A stretch of 33,549 bases of DNA from Cochliopodium minus (lineage: Eukaryota > Discosea > Himatismenida > Cochliopodiidae): assembly GCA_024220525.1 (NCBI GenBank), contig JAMYWO010000158.1, positions 1-33,549 on the forward strand, in the 5' to 3' direction. A program made the translations under genes and the position numbers. Shown here piece by piece: positions 1-11,248 of the stretch. Under the pieces are notes generated by a model. It did not search any database. It had not been told where the DNA came from and was given only the letters and a program-made list of their open reading frames with translations. Within the stretch, counting starts at the first letter, position 1; every line of letters starts with the position of its first letter.

Positions 1-81
1 GAAGTTGCGTTGAGTACCTCAAGTAGTTCTAAAAGTTCTGTCAAAAGTGGAAATTCAACTTCAATGAAATCTTTTAATTGA
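1..81 (+). CDS. 3' end of a 7TM binding-protein receptor (copy 1, partial)
   Basis: The first 26 codons and a TGA stop are the last exon of a gene that begins left of the window. The tail is serine-rich with Ser/Lys/Gly/Asn runs (TSSSSKSSVKSGN). It matches the cytoplasmic tail of the complete receptor that ends at 15741 (TSSSSAKSGNSSMN). This is therefore the end of a paralogue of that receptor, sitting directly upstream of a second copy on the same strand. Only the disordered tail is visible, so the rest of its architecture is inferred from the paralogue. Confidence 0.7.
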   Translation, partial: EVALSTSSSSKSSVKSGNSTSMKSFN

Positions 82-217
82 TCTTTCTTTTCAAATCCAT
101 GTTATCATTATTTTCAAAAGATTTTTTATTTTTCTTTTTTTAATGTAAAAACAAAAAAATAAAATATGAATATTCCAAATATAAATATATTAAATAATAT
201 TTTACCTCCAAAAGTAA

Positions 218-416
218 TCAAGGATGATGGATCTCTCTTTCATTTGAATTAAGCTCCTTTCAAGTAGCAAAGAAATTTATGTTTTAAGATTGTTAAAAAA
301 AAATGGCTACTTCATCAGAAATGATATAAACAATTATAGAATCTTTGATTTGGTTGAGCATTCGTAAATGTGATCTTTGATTGTATTCCTCTTTATCTTT
401 CCTCTTATCAATTTCC
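218..416 (-). CDS. possible two-exon fragment of an unrecognised small gene
   Basis: On the minus strand an open stretch from 416 to 311 has varied, charged residues (EIDKRKDKEEYNQRSHLRM and onward) unlike the surrounding AT noise. It ends at a GT donor (gtagcc). A second exon from 256 to 218 (acceptor gaaag) continues in frame for 12 residues (ELNSNEREIHHP) to a TGA stop. An acceptor (taattag) precedes 416, but I found no convincing upstream exon or start codon, so the 5' end is missing. The coding call rests only on composition and two fitting splice sites. No family is recognised. Confidence 0.25.
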
Positions 417-739
417 CTAATTAATTTTATTTTATTTTTTAAAATAGAAGAGATTTATAAAATCTTAATTGAAATTTCATTGATTTTTTAATCTTAAAAT
501 TCTCCAAAAAGTTTTTAAACATTTGTCATTTTTTTAGAATTAAATCTAAGAGTTGATGTTGAAAAAGTAAAAACTTTCTTTAAACTAAATTATTTGTTTA
601 TCTTTGAAGAAATTGTTGAGAATTTTTTTTTTTTTTCTAAGCGGAGGAGAAAATTGATTTATATAAAATTCAAATCTTTAATATATGAAAAAAAAAAAAA
701 AATAAACATAAATAAAATAAAAATCAAAATTCCACCTCC
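417..739. other. gene-free AT-rich stretch upstream of receptor copy 2
   Basis: About 320 bases with A and T runs and no supportable reading frame. It must hold the promoter of the receptor that starts at 740, and perhaps the missing 5' exon of the small minus-strand candidate. I see no distinct regulatory motif that stands out from the base composition. Confidence 0.4.
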
Positions 740-2233
740 ATGTTGAAGTTTTTTTTAATGAGTATATTAATTGTTCATACAGTGCTGTGTGTAACTAATA
801 ACAACAAAATTTTGATTGTTTCCACATATAACGAAGATTCAGAGTATGGTATGAGACAAGTGGGTGGTATTGAAAAGGGGTGATGCATTTTAAAGTTATT
901 TTTAAAATTTTCATCAAATAAATAAATTTCATATTTGTATCATAGTTTGGCATTGGGTGGAGTTCCTTTACCGAGTATTGTATACAAATCCTTTTTCATG
1001 GATACAATTGTAAGCATATTTTTTTTCCATATTTTTTTCTTATAATTTGTGAACAAAAATAATAAACATTGAAAATAAATTATTTTATATTTTTTTCATT
1101 CATATATTTTTATTTTATTCTTAGAACACATACACCACAACACAATCTGTATCTTGGATATCCAACTTCACAATGAATCTTATAAAAACATGGAATCCCG
1201 CTGTTGTTATTTTTGCAGGAGATAGAGCTTTTCAAACTGTTGCACTACCTTATCAACAAATGAGATTGGCCAATCCAAGTTCATTGCCTGAAATACCTTT
1301 TGTATTTTGTGGAGTAAATCAAGATCTCACAAATACAAATCAATATGCAGGAATCATAACAAATTCAACTTTCAAAGGTGAAAAACAAAATAAACAATTA
1401 ACCAAAATGTAAATTTTTATCTTTCGAGAAATATATAAAAAATATTGAGCCTCGAGACAATGAACATTTTAATTTTGTAAATAGGAAGTATGAGTGGTGT
1501 TGCAATTCAAGAACCTTTCCAAAAGAAAATTGATCTTGCCTTAAAACTTTATCCAAATGCAACAAAAGTCACATTCCTCTTTGATAATTCATCCATTTCG
1601 CAAATACAAATACTACAACTCCAAAACTTGATAGATTCAAGTCAATTGAACTCAAATGGATTACCAATTGAAATCTATCTTACACTAACCTTCTCCAATT
1701 TCACCACAACAATTCTGGAACTTCAAATTGAAGATTATGCGATCATTGTGATGAATTTACACAGGTTATTCTCTGATGATACTTTAACAACAACAATTGC
1801 TCCAAATATTTTATCAGATTGGGTTCAATCTAATGTTGGAATATATGTTTTGGGACCTATCTATCAAGGATTCGCAATAGATGTAAAAATTATATTCATC
1901 AACCATTAATAATTTCACTTTATAAAAAGAAAATATCTCATACATATTTGTTGGCGGTCATTATTTTTAACTGTTATAAATTGAACCACATAATTTCATA
2001 ACATAAAGAAATTAATATCTCATATTAATCTTATTTCAACAATTTCGTAAGGATAAATTCATCTCCTCCAAGAAAATTTTATAAAACTATAAAACAATTT
2101 ACATTATATTACGAAAATCAATACAATCTCTTTCAATAATAACAATACCTCAAAAAAAAAAATAGTTGAGATTGGATCCAAACATCACTTGTTCATATGC
2201 TGGAATCATTGCATCAAAAGTGATCCTTGAAAA
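740..2233 (+). CDS. 7TM binding-protein receptor, copy 2 (5' half, cut off at the N)
   Basis: Five exons: 740-879, 946-1009, 1125-1377, 1485-1882 and 2166-2233. Exons 1, 2 and 4 have exactly the lengths (140, 64 and 398 bases) found in the complete paralogue at 11249, exon 3 is one codon shorter, and all phases match. The protein starts with a hydrophobic signal-like segment (MLKFFLMSILIVHTVLC). It continues through the first ABC_sub_bind-type domain, including the family hallmark FVFCGVN and NPAVVIFAGDRAF. The frame is open throughout, so this half shows no decay. Exon 1 uses an atypical donor (gtgatg) where the paralogue has gtaatt. In exon 5 similarity to the paralogue runs up to VILE and stops exactly at the N at 2234. 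The second binding domain and the membrane domain are absent. Truncation by a faulty assembly join is the likeliest reading. Confidence 0.8.
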
Positions 2234-2234
2234 N
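2234..2234. other. undetermined base marking a probable sequence join
   Basis: This is the only N I noticed in the window. On its left lies exon 5 of a plus-strand receptor, broken inside the exon. On its right lies an intron of a minus-strand mitochondrial carrier that still lacks its last third. Two unrelated genes both lose their 3' parts at the same base. Confidence 0.75.
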
Positions 2235-2372
2235 AAAAAATAAAAATTGAAAAAAAAAAAAAATAACAAAATAAAAATAAAAAATGAAAAGTAAAAATAA
2301 CAAACAAAAATAAAAAAATGTTAATAAAAATAAATAAAAAAAAAAATAATAATGTGAAATATTTTTTTATAC

Positions 2373-4332
2373 CTTGCAAGGTGAGGAACCAATCCACGAT
2401 AAAAAGGAGTAAAGTTGATACTAGTCTTTGAAACTCCTTGTTGGGAAATATGCTTGATTATTCCTGATAGAGAATGGATTTCACTGTGCACAGACAATTG
2501 GGTTCTAATTACTTCCACCTTTTAAAATAAAAAAATAATAAAAAAAAATAAAATGAGAATTTATAAAAAGAAATTTAAAAATAAAGGAAATAATATATTT
2601 GAAATAAAAATAAAAATGAAAAATGAAAATAAGTAATCAAAAAATTTGAAATAAAAAATAAAAAATTTGAAATAAAAAATTTGAAATAAAAAATAAAAAT
2701 AAAAAAAAGTAATGAAAAATATTTTTTTACTGGATGCAAGATTAGAACCTTCATTAATTTTTTTGAAAAATAATTAAATTTCAGTCAAAATGAAATTTTT
2801 CTTACCGAAATGGAATTAGCAACAGCAGCTGCAAAAAAGATTTCATGGTTGCTCAAATGTTCCTTTTTTTGGGATGTTGCAATCAACTTTTTTGCCTGTT
2901 CATAAAATCCAAACTTTAGAGCTTTTTCAGGAGCGGACTTCAAAAGATGAACGAAATTTCCCTTGAAAAGACCTTTTAAAAAATTTTGAATAAATAAAAA
3001 TAAAAATAAAAATAAAAATAAAAATAAAAAATATGAATAATAAATAAATTTAAATAAAGAGAAATTTTTTTTATTAGTTTACCTCTGACTCCTTCTTTGA
3101 ACATTATATCCTTCAACATTTTAACAGGATTTAATTTTTCAGTTGAAATTTGAAGCAAAACTTTGACTCTTTCCAAAGGACTAAATAAAAAAAAAAAAAA
3201 AAATTATTTCCAAAGGTTTTTTTCACAAGAAATTAAACTTTTTTTTTGGATAAGAAATTTTTATTACGCAATTGCAGTTTTGGCAACAGCAGCTGACAAA
3301 CCACCTTTAATAAAATATTTAAATAAATTTTTAATAAATTTTTTTTTTTTGATGAATGGTTTTATTGGAAAGAAATAATTCATAAAAATAATTTTAGAAA
3401 GAAACAATTTTTGAATATTTGCATATTTTATTTTAACAAAAAAAATTTATACCAGCTGCAAATGAAGCCCAAAAAGTGTGCTGCTTGGGTGCTTCGATAG
3501 GTGCTGCATCTCCAAAACTTATTTGTGCTATAACTTCTTTCCAATTTTCGAAGACATCTTGAATGTCTTTGACGTGGGGAATAAAGAACAACATCTCCCT
3601 GAATTCATCAAAGTCTATAGATCCATCTTTATTTTTGTCGAATCTTCCAAAATATGTTTCAATTGATTTTTTGTCTAGAATTTAAATAATTTTTAATTTA
3701 ATTTTTAAAGATGGAAATCTCCCAATTTAAAAATAAAATAAAATATTTAGTTAATAAATCCATTTCAAATAAAATGAAGATGATCGTATTTGATGATAAT
3801 TTTCAAATCCAAATTATGATCATATTCAACCATTTTATGATAATTATACTCTTTCATATTTAATGTGAATTATTAAAAATAAAAATAAAAAATTATATAT
3901 ATTGATTTTGATGTAGAGATATGTTCAAAAATTTACAATATAAAGAATATGGTTTCAATATCTTTTGTTTATTAATTTATTTGATTATATCTTGAGGAGA
4001 TTTATTTATTTACCAAGACTGATATTATTCTTTTTGGATGCTGTTTCCATTTCTTCAATGGTGATTCTCCCATCCTTATTGAGATCCATTTCATCAAAGA
4101 TAAGTTTGAGTTCGGTGTATTTTTTGAGCCCAAAGGTTTGGAATTCCTCCCATGTGATCTTCGAATCAGAATCCTTGTCTATTTTCTTTTGGAAATATTT
4201 CTGATGTTTCATATCGACTCCCAATTTTTTGAAGGCCTCATCCAATTCTTCCTGGGAGATATGTCCATTTTTATCTTTATCAAATTCATCAAATTGTTCT
4301 CTCAATTTCTTCAAGAATTTTTCCTCTGTCAT
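2373..4332 (-). CDS. calcium-regulated mitochondrial carrier (SCaMC/ATP-Mg-Pi type), 3' end missing
   Basis: Seven exons on the minus strand: 4332-4014, 3674-3453, 3304-3268, 3180-3083, 2972-2806, 2748-2731 (only 18 bases) and 2518-2373. All join in frame to give 335 residues. The N-terminus carries four EF-hand loops near residues 18-29, 52-63, 83-94 and 119-130 (for example DKDKNGHISQEE); the second has Ser at the usual Gly position. The mitochondrial-carrier fold follows, with signature PLERVK in repeat 1 and HPVEVIRT in repeat 2. This order is that of SLC25A24-type carriers, which exchange adenine nucleotides for phosphate across the inner membrane when calcium binds the N-terminal domain; substrate here is inferred from family. 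The coding sequence stops near the end of repeat 2 (YRGLVPHLAR). The third repeat is not present because the next intron reaches the N at 2234. The start at 4332 puts the first EF-hand at the expected distance. Confidence 0.9.
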
Positions 4333-4756
4333 ATCTATCAAACCTTCTTTGTATTTGAAATTTTAACTAACGGTATTTTATTTTATAAATTTAAATTTAA
4401 TTTATATATTGTTTTTCTCTATTTTAAAAATTAAAATAAGAAAATTATACAGATGCAATAACTATTGTACTCCCTTTCAAAATTTAAAAATAAGCATATT
4501 ATATTCCAATATTGGATTTTCAGGGTTGAAAAAATTTATAAATTTTATCCTTTTGAAACTAAGTCCATATCATTCAAAATGGATAGATTCAAACGTCAAA
4601 AAATTGATTAATAAATAATAAATAATGATTAAAAAAATAAATTTAATAAATAAAAGAAAACAATATTCAAAGTTGTAGAAAAAAATGAAAATGTAGATGA
4701 AAAGAATGGCAATTATATTCCCAACCTGGAAAAAAATATAACAACGAAACTTTCCA
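4333..4756. other. gene-free spacer between two minus-strand genes
   Basis: About 420 AT-rich bases between the carrier start and the stop of the GCIP-like gene. It should hold the carrier promoter and the GCIP-like 3' untranslated region. A plus-strand frame at 4409-4618 encodes only lysine, isoleucine and phenylalanine-rich sequence and I do not regard it as a gene. Confidence 0.4.
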
Positions 4757-6691
4757 TCATTTCTTCAAAACATTCTCCAACTGCTCCTTCTGCTTTCCCA
4801 TCATTCCCTTTACAACATTAATGACACGCTCAATGTTCTCCTTGTCCTTAGGATCAACCAAAAGTTTCTTGACAGCCAATTCTAAGAAACGGATGCCAGT
4901 AGACAAAAGAACATGCATTTCGTTGTTTTTCTCAACGATTTTTTGTTTGTTTTGAGGAGGGTAGACGAGGGTGGTCACATTGTCGATTTCCTTGCTGAGA
5001 TTTTTGACGTAGTCGAGGAACTGCTCGAGCCATTTGACAACACGTTTTCTCTTTTCGGGTTGGTCTCCTGTGCGCTCCTTTTGAAGTGGTTTGAAGAGGT
5101 AGCTGTCGAAGCACCCAATAAGACCTAATTTTTAAAAATTAAAAGCTAAGAATATTGAAAATGAAAAATTTTATTTTGAAAGATATGAAGATTAAAAAAT
5201 TGATTTAAAAAAAAAATTTTGAAAAAAAAAATTTAAAATTGTATTTAGTAAAACATATACAAAAATCAGATAAAAATAATTAAAAGTTAATAATGAATAA
5301 AAACAAGAAAAATGATTTTAAAAATAAATTAAATTAAAAAGAATAATAAGAAAATTATTTGAAGCAATTATTTTTTTAAAAATACCTTTTGATGTTTGTA
5401 AAAGAGTTATGAGAGGTTGGACCATGAGTTTTTCTGTTTCGCTCAACTTTTCATTTTCTTCAAAATCATCTTCATCGTCGAAATCTCCAAAATCGTTGAG
5501 ATCCAGAGTATTTTTGTCTTGCAAAATATTTTTTAAATCCGAAATAGCATCCAAGATCAAATCAATTACTAAATATTAAAATAAAATAAAAAATAGTTAT
5601 AAAAAATAAAAAATATTAAAAATAAAAATAAAGAATAAAAAATAAAAAAATATTTTACTTTGTTTAACTTCCATTCTTATGATAATTGTATCGTCCATTT
5701 CGAAATCCTTGATGTTGTGACAGTATCTCCACACAATAGTTGTCATTTTGGTGGAGTTTACTTCTCTGGCTTCTCCTGGTTTTTCTTCCAAGTAGATTTT
5801 GAGTTGGGTGATCACAGAATCAAATACTCCTTTCACATCTTTGGTTAAATACTTGCACCTTTTGGAACATTTGTTCAAAACAAAATGATTTTATAAAAAA
5901 TTTATCTCCTCCTTTATATTTGAAATACATTTGTTTCTTATGATCAATGAATGTCCAAATTTAATTCAATTATAATGATATTTGTTCTCAAAATTTTTTG
6001 AATTATCATAAGGAGAAATTTTTTTTTCTTTTTTAATATGTGTCTGGACCTCCACATATTTTTAACACGATAAAAAAAATCATTTATCTCTATATTGGAG
6101 ATATATCTTCTAATATACAATTGATATTACATACAGTGTATGGTGATTCGCATAATTATGCAAATTATTTTTCCTTATGTATGAGCTCATATTAATTTGG
6201 ATCAAATTATCATTTTATGTTAATTATTGATACTTTGATGTTCATTTTTATGATAACTTTTCATTTTTGATTATTATTCATTGTATATCAATATTTCAGT
6301 ATATTTTTTTTATATTCTTTGATATTTCTTACATTGTTTTTCCATTTTCTTTATTTGATTTTATAATTTGTAATGTTGTCAGTAATTTGGATAGTTCATT
6401 GGTCAACAATATTGTTCCTTCTTTTACAGCTTCAAAATTTTGATTCTTTCCCTTCATTGTAAGATTATCTTTATATAAAAAAATATATAAAAAGATTTAG
6501 GGTATATGGAAGATAGATTATTGATTTATACATCCACTTATCAATTGTATTATATTCTCTGCAAGTATATTCAATTGTTCTTTCTCTGTAAGATTAGGAG
6601 TGATTGTTTGTTCAGTTATACTATCCAAATTAGCGAGATATAATTTCAATGTTTCAATCCCATTGTGTATCGAACTTTCAATAGTCTCCAT
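4757..6691 (-). CDS. GCIP/cyclin-D1-binding-protein-1 family protein
   Basis: Five exons on the minus strand: 6691-6532, 6468-6333, 5858-5659, 5568-5386 and 5124-4757, giving 348 residues and a TGA stop. The length is close to human CCNDBP1 (360). The match is clearest in the C-terminal third, where TTLVYPPQNKQKIVEKNNEM corresponds to the human segment containing SIYPPMCHL. It is also seen in the middle, where VWRYCHNIKDF aligns with VWVACQQMPQI. A strongly acidic linker (FGDFDDEDDFEENEK) sits where the human protein has its acidic stretch. The family is helical and was described as a partner of cyclin D1 and other helix-loop-helix factors; its role in protists is not established. The intron 6332-5859 is long (474 bases) and I find no extra exon in it. 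The gene diverges from the SEL1 gene, with 200 bases between the two start codons. Confidence 0.8.
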
Positions 6692-6891
6692 ATTTTTTTT
6701 TTTTTCACTGTAAAAATATTTGAAGAATATTAAAATCAGAGATATCAACCTATATTGATTTGAAAAAAAATTGAACAAGATAATAACAATCATCTTATCA
6801 TGTTGGTTTTTTTTTGAAGATAAATATTTCTTTAATAATTAAACAAAAAAAAAAAAATTTGAACATCTTTCAGTCAAAAGAATATCACAGA
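6692..6891. promoter_or_regulatory. divergent intergenic region (GCIP-like gene / SEL1 gene)
   Basis: The 200 bases between two oppositely directed start codons must contain both promoters. It is A/T-rich with long homopolymers just before each ATG. No individual motif can be singled out, so the regulatory call is inferred from position only. Confidence 0.4.
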
Positions 6892-9800
6892 ATGGATAAC
6901 GAAGATAAATTAATTGGCAATAATAAAACGAATAATTCTAATCTCACAAAGAATATTTTGTTTGGAATAGGAGCTTTGGCATCTGGAGTGGCAATATATA
7001 AAATATACAATTATTTCTTTGATAATTACAAAAATGGAATGTATTATTTTGAAAAGGGAGAACGTGGGAAAGCAACAAAATATTTCTTAAAAGCACATAA
7101 AAAAGGAAATTTTCTTGGTAAAGGGAATAAAATCAATAAGAAATAAAATTTATGTCACAAAATATTATAAAATTTTAAACTCAATTTGTTTTAAAAGAAT
7201 ATGATTAAATCTTCAATTATCAAACTTTTTTTTTTATTTTTTATTTTCATAGCAACACAACTTTTAACGACGGAATTATTCTTAACAAATGAACCGAAGA
7301 ATTTGGAAATGGCATTGAGCTTGATAGAAGAATCTGCTGAATTGGGAGTCTTCGAAGCACAAGTTTACTTGGGAAATTGTTATCAGGAAGGATTCTACGT
7401 AAGAAGAGACCCAAACAAATGCATAGAAATCTACGAAAAATATGCTAAAAAAGGAAATCCCTTAGCAATGAACAAATTGGGTCTTATATATTATTACGGT
7501 AATTATGAAAAAAAAAAAATTATTTTAAAATTAATTGAATTTTATAAAATTTTTGACTCGTTTTTTTTTGTTTCATTGAGAAATAAAATTCTTTTTGATT
7601 TTTCTTCTGATTTATCAAACTTTCTTTAATAATTTATTCCTCAAATTAAATTGTATTTGCACTTAAATTTATTGCAAAGAATTTTTTTTCATTTTTGTCC
7701 AAAACCAAATAATTAAACTTATTTTAAATTTCCTATTTTTTATTAATATAAAAGGAGTACCAACAGATTTAGAGAAAGCATTTAACTACTTTACCGAAGC
7801 AAGCAACAAAGGAAATGCATCAGCAATGAGTTACCTTGCCCTCATGTACAAACTCGGCGAACACGTTAAAAAAGACGATAAAAAGGCTTTCGAGCTCTAC
7901 CAAAAGTCTGCCGCCAAAAAAAATGTGAGTGGAATCAGAGGAACTGCTTGTTGTTACTTGGAGGGTGAAGGAACTACCCAAAATGTGAAGAAAGCGATTG
8001 AAATGTTTGAGGAAATCGCTCACAAGGACTTTTATTGTTTGGAGACTCTCGGGATCATTTATTGGAGAGGTGAGTATGGTTTGCAGCAGAATCCTAAGAA
8101 AGCTTTCGAGCTCTTTCAGAAGGGATCTTTGTTGGGAAGCGATGCTTGCATGTATAACTTGGTAATTTAATCAATTTTATTTTTTATTTTTAAATTTCAG
8201 AAAGAGCGAATTTATTCATTAAATTTTTATTTTTTTCATTTTCAAAAAATTTAAATTTAGATCTAATTTTCAGAGTTTATTTTTATTCCAAAATCATTAT
8301 TATTTTGTTTTAAAATAATTTTTTAAACAATTTTTTTATATTTTAATTATTGTCCAAAAAATTATTAATTAATTTTATTTTTTTTTCTTACTGTTCAAAT
8401 AATTTTTATGATTTTAATTATTGCCCAAAAATTTTTTTACATTTAAAAATTTTTTTGATTACCACAGTTTTCTGTTTTAAAATATTTTTTTGCTTTTTCT
8501 TTTTTTCTAATATTTTTTTTTTAAAAAAAGGCATTGATGTATGACTCAGGAGAAGGAACAGCAAAAAATCCAAAAGTGGCGTTTGAATTGTTCGAAAAAC
8601 TCGCCAAAAAAAGAGTTCCAGAAGGAATCAACTCGACTGCCTTGAAACTTTTATTAGGAAATGGCGTCAAGAGCGATCCTCTCAAAGCCATTGAGTATTT
8701 CAAATTGGGTTGTGAGATGAAGAATGAAAAATCTTATTTTCTTCTTGGTCTCATGTATTTCAAAGGAGAAGGAATTGAAAAAGATGAAAAAATGGGTATT
8801 TTAAAATTTATTTGATTTCATTTTTCTTGATTCATTTTTCTTGATTCATTTTTCTTGATTTATTTTTCATTATTTTTTTTTGTTAATTCATCAAAATTTT
8901 CATTTAATTTTTAATTTTTTAATTTTTTTTTATTTTTAATAATTTATTTCAACTTATTATTTATTTTCCTTTAATCTTCGTATTAAAATTTTTTATTTGA
9001 AAATTTTTTATTTGTTTAAAAAATTATTATTTGTATATATTAAATTTGTTGTCATATTTTAAATTATTATTTTTGTTAATTTATTTTTTATTCATTTTTA
9101 TTTTTATTTTTACCAATTTTATTTTTGAACTTTTTAATTAGGATTGGAGTTATTTCACAAAGCAGCGGAATTGAACAGTCCAGAAGCATTTAACACATTG
9201 GGTAGCATTTATGTCAATGGGCAAGGTGGTATCGAAAAATCAGTTTGGAAAGGAATAGAATTTTTGGAGAAAGGTGCTCTCTTAGGAAATTCCGAGGCTT
9301 TAGGTAAAAAAAAAAATAATGATAACAAAATAAAAAAATAATCAAAATAAAAATCAATTTATATTTAAAAATTAAAAAACAAAAACAAAAAATTAATAAT
9401 ACTAAGAATAAAAACAAAAATGAATAAAAGTAAAAATATTTAAAATAAGAAATAATAAAATTGATTTGAAAATAAAAAAACTAACCCAAAAAAAAAAAGA
9501 GAAAATAAATGAAATAATAAGAAATAAAATTAAGAAACAAAAAAATATATAGAAAAAAAAAGAAGAAAAAATAAAAAAAAAATGAAAAAAATTTTTTTTA
9601 AAATAATAAATAATAAATAATAAATAAATAATAATAAATAATAAATAACAAATAATAAATAATAAATAAATAATAAATAAAAAAAAAATGAAAATTTTTT
9701 TTTTTAAAATAATAAATAATAAATAATAAATAATAAATAATAAATAATAAATAATAAATAATAAATAATAAATAATAAAATTAATTCAAAAAAAAAAACA

Positions 9801-10782
9801 AAGGAAATCTGGGACTTATTTATTGTAATGGAGAGGATGTACCCAAAGATCCACAGAAAGCATTGTCGTATTTCAACAAAGCAGCTTCGATGGGAAGTGA
9901 TTTGGCACTGGAGTACTTGGGCTTCTATTATTTGGCTGGTGAAGGTGTTCCCATGGACAAATTAAAGGCTTTTGAATATTTTTTGGCATCTTCTCAGATG
10001 GGAAACACTAATTCCATGAAACAGGTAAAAAAAATAAAAAATAAAAAATTAAAGTTAAAAATTTTTAAAAATAAAATAAAATTTGAAATAAAAATAAAAA
10101 AATAAAAAATTTGAAAAAATTTGAAATAAAAAATATAATTAAAATTTTGAAATAAAAAATTAAATATTTGAAATAAAAATAATCAAATATTTGAAATAAA
10201 AATAAACAAATTTTTTGAATTAAATTCAAAAGGCTGGTATTATGTTATATTTGGGAGATGGTATTCCTGCTGACACTGAACAAGGTAAAATAATTTTATA
10301 ATTTAAAAACGGATATTTAGTGTTTTTATTTAGTTATTAATTTATTTACTGTTTTTTATTTTTATTTTTTTAGTTTTTTATTTCATTTTTTGTATTTTTA
10401 TTTTTTAACATTTTTATTTTTTATTTTTTATTTTTCTTTTAGGTCTTTCCTTGTTGGAGAAAGCTGGTAGTATGGGAAACTCCGAAGCTTTATATTCATT
10501 GGGACAAATCTTTTATAGAGGTGACATGGTTTCATTGGACCAAGCAAAAGGAATGAAATACTACCAAAGGGCTGCTGATTTAGGCATTTTTTTTATATTT
10601 TATTTAAATTTAATTTTATTAACTTTATTTTATTTAAATTTAAATTATTTTATTTAAATTTAAATTTTTTATTTTTTTTATTAACTTTATTTTATTTAGG
10701 AAACCAAAACGCAATTAATTTATTAAACCAACTCAAGGAACAGAAATTCAAAAACTATTTTGACAATAAAAAATTTGGTTGA
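6892..10782 (+). CDS. SEL1-like repeat protein with N-terminal membrane helix
   Basis: Nine exons: 6892-7117, 7253-7498, 7755-8161, 8531-8795, 9142-9303, 9804-10024, 10233-10284, 10443-10583 and 10700-10782, giving 600 residues and a TGA stop. Residues about 21-43 (NILFGIGALASGVAIYKIYN) form one hydrophobic segment. The rest is SEL1/TPR-like repeats of about 36 residues, such as SYLALMYKLGEHVKKDDKKA and EALGNLGLIYCNGEDVPKDP. SEL1 solenoids act as adaptors in membrane complexes (for example Hrd3/SEL1L in ER quality control). No extra domain identifies a partner here. The last intron (10584-10699) begins with GC, yet joining it restores a SEL1 end (AADLGNQNAI). Several introns are 340-500 bases and one is filled with a 7-base repeat. 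The upstream frame from 6814 has no ATG, so the ATG at 6892 was chosen. Confidence 0.88.
9602..9779. repeat. AAATAAT heptamer microsatellite inside a SEL1-gene intron
   Basis: Two blocks of tandem 7-base units (AAATAAT and near variants) lie inside the intron 9304-9803. The second block (about 9707-9779) is nearly perfect, with roughly ten units. The first is interrupted by AACA and by an A-run. It is intronic, so copy number should vary without changing the protein. Confidence 0.85.
10584..10699 (+). other. GC-AG intron of the SEL1-repeat gene
   Basis: The exon ends GATTTAG and the intron begins gcattt; no GT lies at the position needed. Using GC, the next exon (acceptor ttatttag) continues in frame as GNQNAINLLNQLKE to a stop, which is how a SEL1 unit normally proceeds. 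Sequencing error of GT to GC cannot be excluded. Confidence 0.7.
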
Positions 10783-11248
10783 TACTCATTAAAGAATAAT
10801 TTAAAAACTTCACAACTTTTTCCAGATCTTTTTATCATTTTCTATTCTTCATTTTTATTATATTTATTTTCTTTGCGGTTAATTAAAATAAAAAATATTA
10901 AGATTATAAAGAGCAAATAAAGTGATTTAATAACAAGATTTTGTATTCCTTTAATGAAATTTATAATCATATTCTTGCCATTGGTATTTCAATTTGAAAA
11001 TTAATTTTCAGCTAAATTTATTTCCTCTTTATGAATTTTTTTTTTTTTTTCGAAATGAAAGGGAAATGGATTAATTTCAGATATCCATTTCAGAAATAAT
11101 TTGGATTGATAGGGAATTTTTCAATTAAATTTTAATCTATCTTTAAGAAATTGATTGGGATATCACTAAAGAGGATTTTTTAATTTTCTTTTATTAATTT
11201 GAAAAATAAAAAAATAAATAAAAAACTGATCATAATTCTTTTTTTAAA
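10783..11248. other. gene-free spacer upstream of the complete receptor
   Basis: About 465 AT-rich bases between the SEL1 stop and the start of the complete receptor, both on the plus strand. It should hold the SEL1 3' end and the receptor promoter. No reading frame or distinct motif stands out. Confidence 0.4.

Noticed and set aside
740-2233. Receptor copy 2 as a pseudogene
   Set aside because: All visible exons are open, exon lengths and phases match the intact copy, and the break coincides with the N. Truncation by assembly is simpler.
2206-2397. Minus-strand frame of 63 residues running across the N
   Set aside because: It is phenylalanine-rich translation of the carrier's intron joined to the antisense of receptor exon 5. 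No coding signal.
4409-4618. Plus-strand frame of 69 residues
   Set aside because: Low-complexity Ile/Lys/Phe/Asn composition typical of AT-rich spacer, no homologue recognised, antiparallel to flanking genes.
5859-6332. A missing exon inside the long GCIP-like intron
   Set aside because: Human CCNDBP1 has a helical stretch that I cannot place, but no open, well-composed frame with fitting splice sites is found. The five exons already give near-normal length and correct phases.
9602-9779. CRISPR-like array
   Set aside because: Units are 7 bases without unique spacers and lie in a eukaryotic intron; it is a microsatellite.
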